A DNA stretch of 64,000 bases, taken from assembly GCA_947172415.1 (NCBI GenBank), contig OX359198.1, positions 6,293,401 through 6,357,400 on the forward strand, in the 5' to 3' direction. Each line of letters starts with the position of its first letter. Within the stretch, counting starts at the first letter, position 1. The stretch comes from Chondrosia reniformis (lineage: Eukaryota; Porifera; Demospongiae; Chondrillida; Chondrillidae). The notes under the pieces were generated by a model. That model searched no databases and had not been told where the DNA came from. It worked only from the letters and a program-made list of their open reading frames with translations. The translations under genes and the position numbers were made by a program. Shown in pieces: positions 15,001-27,000 of this stretch.

Positions 15001-18000
15001 ACTGAAGTTATTGATACTCTGACATTGGATTTGGATGTCATCTCTCTCCAATCGGCAATCTCCACCTTCAGCTACACACTTAGCAACGGTACAGAACCAC
15101 TCTATAGTACTATTGCTACAGGAGATGGTACAAATGTGACCATTAATATAGGTGTTCTTGATTTGAATGAGATTAAGCGTATTAAGCAGCTGGCTAGCTC
15201 AGTAGACAACACCTTCATCACCTTACCAGAGTCCACTGTAATGGATATGGCAGGAAACCTCCTGTCACCTATTTTGAGTAATGAGTCACTGCAAGCTGTT
15301 GGACACTCTCCTGATATAAGTGGCCCCATCCTATACAGTTTTACTTTGGATTTAACAGATGAACTTCTTCAACTCACGTTTGATGAAACTGTGGACGTGT
15401 CAACTTTGGATGTACAAGGAATCACTCTGCTGTCAGTTGGTGAAGATGGTGACAATTCTACTAATGAAACAAGCTTTTACACACTGACAGACTTCAGTGC
15501 ACTCAGCATGGAAGACAGTACAGTTGTGAATATTTCACTTCACATTTTGGATCTTCATGAAATCAAATTAATGAGAGAATTAGCAAGCAGTGCACAAAAT
15601 ACTTTCATAGAGCTCACTGAATCAACTATATTTGATACAGCTGATGCTGCCAATCCTAACGTTCCTGTGATAGAAAATGTGACAGCTTTTGTTCCAGATA
15701 ACACTCCTCCGATGCTAACCAGATTTTCAGCTAACCTCAATATTGGGAGAATTACCCTTTTCTTTGATGAACCTGTTGACCGATCCTCACTCAACTTCAC
15801 TGGACTCACCCTGCAGTCAGCAAACCCTACCAACAGAACTGATCAAATGAAACCCCTGACAGGTGGCACTTCCAACAGTACGGATGGATTACAGATTGAG
15901 ATCAACCTCTCAGAGGAAGATCTTAATGATGTCAAGAGAGGAGACATGCTATTCACAAGCGTAAATACAGCTTTTGTTAGCATTGAGAGGTATTTCATCT
16001 CAGATATAGCTGGAAATCCTATTACACCTATTGCAGATGGTGATTCATTGCCTGCTTTCAATTTTACAAGTGATATGACCATGCCAGTGCTGCTCTCATT
16101 TGATTTAGACATGGATAGTGGCATCATGACACTCTATTTCACTGAGACTATCAATATTTCTTCTATTCAAATAAACCAGATCACTCTCCAGAGATATCCA
16201 AATACCACATTGGAGAGATTTCAGTTTTCACTGTCTCAGGGTACCTTTTTAAACTCTGACAATGATCCAGTTGTGAAACTGATGTTGGGACTTGTAGACT
16301 TGAATGAACTTAAAGCTAGGACAATTGCCAACAGTCGCAACACCACTTATCTTGTGTTTCCCAGCTCAGCCATCCAAGATATGAACAGTCAAGAAGTGGA
16401 AGCTCGACATAACAGCATCAACCCAGCACAAGTGTCACTTTACATAGCAGATCAGACAGGGCCTGAAGTCAATAGATTTGATCTTGATATTAACAGCAGC
16501 CTTCTGGTGCTCCACTTCAGCGAAACTGTAAATATTGAGAAGAGCTTGGATGTAACTCAACTGACATTACGGAATGCCATGACCAGAGATGACTCTGTCG
16601 TTTTCAGTTACTATTCTCTTACACCCTCATCACAGTCAAGCACCCTAAATGGACCAGTTATGGTGGTAGGACTTAGCCATGATGACACCAATGAAATAAA
16701 GAAACGTGATATATTAGCTACCTCTGTCAATGACACTTTTCTCAGTTTCACCAGTAACCTGATTGAGGATATGTTTGGCAATGAGGTCATTCCTCGGCTG
16801 CCTGCTTTAGCAAGCTTCACACAATTACCAGGAACCACTTGGCCACCTCCCCCTCCGGAGTATTCCACACCATTGCAAGTAACCAGTTTCGTATCTGATC
16901 AAGTAAGACCATCTTTGGTTGCCTATGATTTGGATTTGACTGGAGAAATTATCAGATTCACATTTTCAGAAACTGTTGACATCTCCACATTGGATATTAA
17001 CCAGTTTACCCTACACCAAACTGAGGTGGGAGCTCTTGATAGGGACTTTTTCACCTTTACTGGTGGTTTTGTCAACTCCATGGATTCTCCTATTTTTGAG
17101 GTCGAGCTTCTAATATCAGACCTGAACATGATCAGGGAAAATTATGAACTAGCAGTCGGCCATAATACCACTTTCCTGTCCTTCACAGAATTAGCCATCA
17201 AAGATATGGTTGGACTCCCAGTCCAACCAGTCTCAAGCAATGCTTCCAGACAAGTATCAGACTTTATAGCAGATGAGGTCCGACCTCAATTAGTCAGCTT
17301 TGACTTAGATTTAAATGGTCCAGGTTCTCTCAGTTTAGCATTCTCAGAAACTGTAAATGTTGACACTTTAAATGTTACAGGTATTACCTTACAAAGCCAA
17401 GAATCTGGTGGTAGCAGCTATACATTGAGGACTAGTACATCTGCTAGCCCAAATGGGACCACTGTAGACATTGAACTGTCTTCTCTGGACAGTAATGAGG
17501 TCAAATGTATTTCTGACTTGGCAACTAGTTCTCTAAACACTTATGTCACAATCACCAACTTTGCCATTAGTGATATGAACAGTAATCCCGTTGAATTCTT
17601 GGCCAGCGGTCTAGAAGTTGCTTCCTATAAGTCTGACATAACTAGGCCAGAGGTACTTGGCTTCAATATTGATCTAACTCATGGCAATTTAACCATCTAC
17701 TTCTCTGAAACAGTGCTAGCTAACACATTTTCCCTTTCGCAGTTAACACTGCAAGATAGCCCTCAAGTAAGCTCTGCTGATAGCAGTTACACATTAACTG
17801 GAGGAGAGATCACTTTGGATGACTGTCACACTCTTTATGTTAAACTAACAAGGGAAGACCTGAATAATATCAAGTGTCTGCCAAACTTGGCCTCGTCACC
17901 TAGCAACTCCTTTATCAGTTACACATCAGAGTTGGTTTATGATAGATCAGGGAATGCAGTTATACCGCGATCAACGTTAGAGGGCCTGTCTGCTGATGGA

Positions 18001-21000
18001 TATACTCCTGATAGGATAAAACCAACTGTTGTTGATTATGTCATGGACATGAATTCTGGAGACTTTATTTTGACCTTCAATGAAGCAATTAACATTACAA
18101 CTGTTGACATTACCTCTTTTATTCTTCATGACTGCTGTTACTATAGCAACCAAAGTATGGAAGCTCTGATGAACATGACATTTAGTGACTTGAATACTAC
18201 AGTAAATGTCACTGATGGCAATAGCACAATGTTTAACATGACTGATGATTCTTCCAGCATGTTCATAGAGTATGTCTCAGATGTTCCTCTCTTCACTTAC
18301 AACATTTCAGGAGGTACCTGCCACCAGACAGATAAGATGGTAATAAGATGTTCTCTCACTGTTAAAGACCTAAATGAAATAAAAAGACGTAGGATTTGTG
18401 CTAATGAGAATGATGGTGAAGATTGTTGTTTAGGCAGTGTGGGGGACCCCATTGAAGATTTGGCTGGAAATGATATTGAGCCCATATTTGACAATTGTGG
18501 TCTACAGCCAAGTCGATACATTTCAGATGAGAATAGACCTTACCTAGTGGAATTTAGCTTGTTTGATCTAAATAATGGCCAGCTTGTACTCACATTCAAT
18601 GAAACTGTCAATGCATCCACAGTGGTTCCAACTGCCATTACCCTCCAGTCCTTCTATCACATGCCTGGTGTGAGTCTAAACCTACGAGGAGGGACTGTGC
18701 TATCTGGAGATGGTACCAGTGTCAGAATTGAGCTTGTTAAAGAAGATTTAGATGAAATTAAGAGGCAAAACCTCCTCTGTACCAATATTGCAAGATGCTG
18801 GGTGTCCTTTACGGAGGACCTGCTCTCTGATGTTGCAGAGAACATTGTTCTACCAGTTCCACCTGATGAGGCAGTATATCTGATAAACTTTATTCCAGAC
18901 ACTACCCCTCCAATTCTTGAAAACTATGTGCTCGATATGGAGAATCAAACACTCACTCTAACATTCAATGAACCAGTAGTGGCATCCTCTTTTATGGCCA
19001 GTGCACTTTCTTTTCATTCTTCTCAGAATGACCTAGAGGTCGCAGTGCAACTCTCCTCTGCTACCAGTGATGGCCCCCAAAACCTAACCATTGTGGTCAC
19101 ATTGGATGAATCAGATGTGAATGCACTCAAGACCTACCCATCACTGGCCACCAGTGTCAATGATACCTTCATCTCGATCTCTGACAGCCTGGTCACAGAT
19201 ACAGCTGGTACTAATAATGCACCAATTGATGCTAACTCAGCACTTATGGCTTTTGACTATGTTTCTGACATTTCTCCACCTTTTGTCACTGATTTCACAC
19301 TTGACCTTGACAGTGACCAATTAGTACTTCATTTTAATGAGCCAATCAATTCATCTTCACTCAATTTCCAGAGTTTCATGATTGTATCACTAAATAACTC
19401 TAGAAGATTGATTGGTGGAGTCATTGATAATTTTGTGGAAGAGTTTGGTGTTCTTTTCCTCACCATCAACCTTACTTGGAGTGACATAGACTATCTTAAA
19501 TTGTCCTCCAGGCTAGCCACTGACTTGTCCAATACACAGCTGGCATTCAATTATGCAGCTGTCTATGACATGGCTGATAACCCTATTGATGCAGTGTCGA
19601 GATATAATCCTATTTTTGATGGTAACTTCATAACAGACACCACAAAGGCAGAGCTCATCTCCTTCCAACTTGACATGAATGAGGGCCGGCTTCTCCTCAC
19701 CTTCAATGATGTGGTTATCTCATCGACTTTGTACACGCGTGCCTTCACTCTTCAGGACCTTTCAGATCAAGGTGAATATTTTGTCAATCTGTTGTATGAC
19801 GGCACATCCATCACTCCCAATGGTCATTACATGACTATTGTCATTGACAATACTGACTTGAACCGCATCAAAGTAAATCCTGAATTGTGTACTAGTGTCA
19901 ACAATAGCTTTCTTGCAATGAGAGCAGAAGCATTTGAGGACAATTATGGCAGAGATGTTGTCGCTGTGACTGTTCACAGAGCTCTCCAGGCTTCTAGATT
20001 TATCCCAGATGAAACCAGTCCTTTCCTGACTGGCTTCTCCCTCGATATGGATACTGGAATGATCTTCTTGACATTTAACGAGATTATCAACGCGAGCACT
20101 TTGGACCCACAGGATGTTGTCCTACAAAGCAATGGAAGCATTGATATGTCTAATTCTTACTACCAGCTGCAAAATAGTACGGTTCTAAGCCAAGAAAACT
20201 CCATTGTCGTGGTAGTACAGATTGGAATAGATGACTTGAATGAAATTAAATTTCTTTATGATTTGGGTACATCTGAAGAGAACTCCTATCTGTCTTTCTC
20301 AGAAAATCTCACCAGAGACATGAATGATAATCAGGTTGTGCCCATCTCCAACCAGACAGCAGCTGGTCATTTGGCCGGTGCCTTTGTGGAGGACAATACT
20401 CCACCTGAACTGGTTAGCTTTGTCATTGACCTTACTACTGGTGTACTAAATTTGACATTCTCAGAGACGGTAGATTCCTTGACTCTGGACCCAAATCAGG
20501 TCACCATCCAAGGAAGAATGGAGAGATTGAGTTTCCACACACTTCAGAATAGTGCTGGTTTGGAAGAAAACTCAACTGTTGTCACTGTCTATATTGCTAC
20601 TGAAGACCTGAATATGATCAAGTCACTAGAGGATGTAGCTACCGCTATCTCTAATAGTTTCATTACTATATCTAATGAGACCATCAGAGACATGAATGGA
20701 AATCCTGTGGAGGCCATTCCACTGGATGTTGGTCTTCAGGCCTCCGGATTTACTGGTGATACTATTAGACCAGAGCTAACTGGTTTCTCTTTGAATTTAT
20801 CTTCAGAAATTCTAACACTGTTCTTCTCTGAAACCATTAGATCTTCCACATTAGACATGCAGAACTTTATCCTTCATAGTTTGGAAGATCTTCATCAGTC
20901 TTCATCATCATATGCCCTTACAGGAGGTCTGGTCCTTAGCGGAAATCTACCAGTTGTTGATGTGGAGTTGACTACAGCTGACCTCAACGAGATCAAGCTG

Positions 21001-24000
21001 CTCACAGATCTTGCTACCAACCGTTTCAATACATTCCTCTCAGTCGTAGAAGCCGCTGCTAGAGATATGTCTGATCTACCGCTGATAGCAATACGACACA
21101 TTGAAGGACTTTCAGTCGCCATGCTGACTCTAGATCTAGTGCCTCCAGAACTAGATGGCTATACATTGGATATGAACACTGGACAACTCATATTAAAATT
21201 CTCTGAATCCGTCAATGTAACATCACTTAATGTTACTGAGCTAACCATTCAAAATGAAACAGCCTTATTTGAAGACATCTCAGCATTCACTTTAAGTGTA
21301 ACATCTTTCACAACTTCTGAAAATGGTCTGCTCATTACCATCCAGCTCTCTGACGATGATCTTAATGAAATCAAAAGGTTAAATACACTGGCAACAATGG
21401 ATAGTACAACCTTTATATCATTTGAGTCGTCCTTGATATCTGACATGAATGGAAATCCCATTATAGCTGCACCTTCCTTGAATGCCTCTAATGTCCAGGT
21501 ATATATTGGTGACACTAATCCTCCGAGGGTCCTTGAATTTGACTTGGATCTGACTAGTGGGATACTAACTTTGAGATTCAATGAAACTGTCATGGCAGCT
21601 ACTTTAGATGTAATGGGCCTAGCAATACAGTACTCGTTGACTGATGATTTGTATTCATATTCCTTCAATCCTAATTCTTCCTACACTATTTCTGAGGATA
21701 GCACCACTATTATAGTACAGATGGGTCAGTCTGACTTGAATGAATTGAAACGTCTCAGAGAGGTTGCAGTTTCTTTTAATTCCACCTTCCTCACTATTGA
21801 TGGCAGCAGTATTATGGATATGAACGGCAACCCTGTGGTGATAATAGATGTACTCGCTGCACTTCCTGTGACATTATACACAGAAGATACCATCCAGCCA
21901 AGCTTGATTGACTATTCACTGGATATGGACACAGGTGCACTGGTATTGACATTCTCAGAGACAGTTATGTTTGAGTCTGTAAACCTCTCTGCCTACACCA
22001 TCCATCCTAGACCGGGAGGTGTGGCAATGTCACACACCCTCTCTCCACTAGCTTCAGCTGTAGTGTCTGATCAAGATGATACTGTTGTAATGATAGAAAT
22101 AGGTATAAGAGACTTGAATGCTATCAAGCGACTCTATGCATTAGCCACCTCAGAAAACAATACCTATCTTTCAGTGACTGAGGATGGAGTGCAGGATATG
22201 AATAATCTCACTTTAGATCCCATTCCTGTACCCCAAGCTATCTCAGTTGGATCATATGTTCCTGACACAGGGAGTCCAATTTTGGTTTCATTTTCACTGG
22301 ATCTTAGTAATGAGACCCTTTCACTGACATTTGATGAAGTTGTCAATGTTGATAGCTTTAATGTGACATATTTGACTATACTCTCAGCTCCTAATGACTC
22401 TAATGCCACTGAGATACTGTTAAATGATTATAGAGGCATTAATGAGAATAACTCAACTGTAATTACTATTCAATTGGCCCTGGAAGATCTACATCGGATT
22501 AAGCTTCAGACTGAGCTTGCTGTGAGCACTAACTCAACCTACTTGAGTATTCAGCCAGAAACAGTTGCTGACATGGCACTTGCTCCAAACAGTGTTGAGG
22601 AGAAAGTACTTCAAGTTTATCTCCTTATCGCCGATGTGGTTAGTCCTCAACTGGTAAGGTATGCAGTGGACCTGAATGAGGGTACTCTAACACTGATGTT
22701 TGATGAGCCAGTAGATGTAGCCTCCATTAACTATACCTCAATAACCCTGCTGTCATCCTCCTTGGCTTTGAATGAATCTTTGGGGAATTTCTCAAATGAT
22801 GATCCTCCGTCAAGTTATATGTTGACATCAGGTTTAACAACCAGTAGTAATGGCCTTGCTGTTGTAGTGAATTTAACTCAAGATGATCTTAATGCTATCA
22901 AGCAAATTGAAGGATTGTACATAAGTTTAGATACATCATTTATCAGCCTATCTAGTAATTTCATCAGGGACATGGCAGAAAACCTTATAATGGAACTACC
23001 ACCAGAGATAGCACTTCAAGCCATACTCTTCCTAAATGATACCACTAGACCTGTTTTGTCAAGGTTCAACCTGGATATGAACTTAGGTATACTTACCCTG
23101 GTATTCCCCGAAACTGTCGATGTGACAACAGTGATGTATGCTGGCATCATTCTGCAGAGAAGCTTTAATGTGTCTGGTGACAATCAACAGCAAATGCTCA
23201 CAAATGGCAGCCTGCTTATGATGGAGGATGGAGTAACTGTCGTGATAGGGATAACTCTAGAAGACCTGAATGAACTAAAGAGAAAAGGTATTGGTGTTTC
23301 CATGGATACCTCATGGTTGGCCATCAGTAATTTCACAATTGTTGATATGTTTGATTTGCCAGTGGTTCCATTAATCAATGGTTTATCTGCAAAGGTTGTC
23401 AATATGTTTACACCAGATACAACACCACCAGAACTGGATTGCTTTACTTTTGATTTGAATAGTGGATCCCTAATTTTGTCTTTCTCTGAAACTGTCTCAA
23501 TTTATCAGCTTAATCTAACTGCCATCACACTACAAGACAGAGAGGATGGTATTAACCTTCTTAACCACTATACATTGACTGATGAGAGTACCCTAGTAAG
23601 CCCAACTGGGCCTGAACTAGAGGTTAAACTGAGCTTGTCTGATCTCAATGAAATTAAGAGGCTGACAGAACTGGCAATTAGTCTGAATAGCACTTATCTC
23701 AGTCTGATATCAAGTTTAGCTAGAGATGTGTTTGGGAATCCTGTCACACCCAGGAACTCCACTTCAGCCTTGCAAGCTTGTGAATACATTGATGATGAAA
23801 TTCCTCCCATGTTGGTCAGCTTTGACTTAGATCTGGACAATCAAACACTGATTCTCTATTTCTCTGAAACTGTCAGTGTTTCCTCTTTAGATGTTACCAT
23901 GATAAGGTTGCTTGGAGGATTACAAAATGATTCCTCATACTATCAACTCTCCAGCAGTACAACATTAAGCACAAACGATCCTGTCCTGGTGATTGAGCTG

Positions 24001-27000
24001 AGTATTGAAGATTTTAACAATATTAAAAGATTACCTCTCCTTGCCACCAGTAGAAATGACACTTTCCTTTCCTGGACTGAAGGTGCCATCAGGGATATCA
24101 GCATGAATGATGTGGTACCTGGATTTGGTGAACCAGTTGATGTGTACATTCCTGATCGCAGTAGACCTACCCTGGATTTCTTTGATTTAGACATGGATGG
24201 TGTCTATCTAATCTTGTACTTCTCTGAAACTGTGAATATCAGCTCTGTTAACTTTACTTCTGTCACCATACAAGGCAGTAATGCTGTCACATCAGTACAG
24301 CATACACTGCAAACTGGTAGAGTTGCTAGCCTTGAAAATGGGCCTCAAGTTAGCATAGAGATACGTAGAGAAGATGAGGACGAAATAAAAAGACTCACAT
24401 CTCTAGCCACTGCTGCCTCTAATACCTTTATTAGTATATCACACTACCTCATTGTTGATATGGATGGTAACCAAGTTGAACCTATTTTAAAATCTGATGC
24501 CATTCCAGTGAGAAACTATACATCTGATACTACCAGACCAAATCTGGTCAGCTTTGACTTAGATCTGAACAGTGACAGCCTGCACCTTGAATTCTCGGAG
24601 ACAGTGAATGCCAGCTCTCTCGACATTACCAGTATTACACTACAAGATGGTGTGGAAATTGACAGTAATGAGACATCTTATGTCACACTCTCTGATAGTT
24701 CTGTTGTCTTGATGGATGGTCCAGTATTGAATGTTAGTCTCAGCCGCTTTGATAGAGATGAGATCAGAAGGCTGACAACCCTTGCCACTAATATGGGGGA
24801 TACCTTCATTTCAATAAGTGAAGCAGGGATATATGATATGGTAGGCCTACCTGTGAATGAAACAGCTAACCATTCAGCAATACCGGTGTCTATCTACACG
24901 GAAGATTTGGTTAGACCTTACTTAGAGAATTTTGCTTTGGATTTATCTTTGGAAGTCATAGTCCTGTCTTTCAGTGAGACTGTAAACATTGGATCCATTG
25001 ATCTCTCCCAGCTGACACTCACCAATGGCAGGTCAGCTAACGTCGCCTTAACTGGAGGAATCATTCTTAACTCAGATCACTCCAGTATCACTGAAATCCA
25101 ATTGACAGAACCAGACCTAAATGACATTAAATTCTATGCAGACCTAGCTGTTAATAGAGAGACATCTTTTATAGTCTTTACTGAAGACCTGTTGATAGAT
25201 ACGAATAACAACAAAGTCATTCCTCAAACAGAGCCCATCCAGGTATCCGATTATGGAGAAGACCGTTTACCACCATCTCTGATCATGTTTGATCTAGACA
25301 TGAATGCTGGGGTTCTAAGTCTCTACTTCTCAGAATCAGTCAATGCTGACTCCCTCGATGTACAGCAAATCACTTTGCTATCCAGGCCTTCCAACCAAAC
25401 TGATGTTCAAAGCTACAGACTAACAAATATTCCAACTCCTGGATCTTCCACAACAAGTCCAAATGGTACTAACATTATTATTAACCTTAGTAGGACTGAT
25501 TTGAACTTTATTAAACAGCTTCTTGATTTAGCTGTCTCAAATGAAACAACATACATCAGTTTTACCATGCTAGCCATTCATGATATGAATGAGAATTATA
25601 TCAATGAATTAGAATCTAATGATGCTATGCGTGTGAGAGTTTACACTGAAGATACCACAGCACCTATGCTGCAGTCTTTTACACTTGATTTGAATACTGG
25701 CATACTTGATCTCTTTTTTGATGAAACAGTCAATGTGTCATCAATTGTTCAGGATGGACTTACTTTGCAGGATAGCAACTTTGGGTATTCCACTAGACTT
25801 CCAATAAACAGCGTTATTTTCTCAGATAGGAATTCAGCTGTAGTTTACATTAACATCACTGACAGAGATCTTAACTTGTTAAAGAGTAGTACCACTTTGG
25901 GTACGGCATTCAATAACACATTTCTTGCCATCCTAATGACATACATCAGAGATATGAATGGTAATCCAGTGGTACCAATCTTTTCATCTGATGCACTGCA
26001 AGTCAGTAATGTAACTGAAGATATTGGCAATCCAGAGTTAATCTTCTTCAATTTGGATATGAATAATGAAGAATTGCAGCTAATATTTTCAGAATCAGTT
26101 AATATATCGTCTCTGGACCCAACTCAGCTGAGGATTGTTTCTCCTTCCTCAGGGCAGCAGCATTCACTCAGGGGCTTAGCAAGTGAACCAGCTTACAATG
26201 ATGAACAAAACGTCCTAACTCTACATCTTCTCAATGATGACCTTAATGTAATTAAGTTTCTTGAGTCCCTAGCTACCAATGCTAATGACACCTTTTTATC
26301 ATTTACCAGCAGTCTTTTAGATGACAATTCTGGCAATGAGGTTATCCCTATCATTAACCAACAAGTAACAAACTATACTGCAGACACTACCTGTCCAAGG
26401 CTATGCCCATCAAACAATACACTAGACATCACCACTGGCGAACTGTGCCTACAATTTTGTGAAACTGTAAATATTTCCAGTTTAGACTTTCAGAGCATCA
26501 CTCTGTATAGCGATCCTAGTCGGTTGCTAACTCCATTTGCTCTCACTGGTGGGACTATGGTCACCATGGAAAACTCAGATTTGGTCTGCCTTATGCTGCA
26601 ATTTGCTGATTTACAGGAGATTAAGGCTGAAACAAGTCTTGCTTCATCTTCAAACAATGCTTTTGTTGATCTGGAGATAGGCGGTATTCTAGACATGTCA
26701 GGCAATGAGTACTGTAATGATACGACACCAGTTCAAGTTGAAGTGCCACCGGATACTGAACAACCCACTTTGGAGTCTTTTGAAGTTGATTTGGATGCTG
26801 GCATCCTCACTCTGACATTTAGTGAATCAGTCACAAATGGTTTGATTAATGGGATTTTACCTATTTCTTGGACTCCAAGTTTGAATCTGGATCAAATCAC
26901 AATTTGCAATTGGGACTGTAATTATTCTGTTCCTTTGACTGGTGGTACAATATCAATTCTTCAGCCTCCTAATATTCTGAATGTAAGCTTATTAGATGAA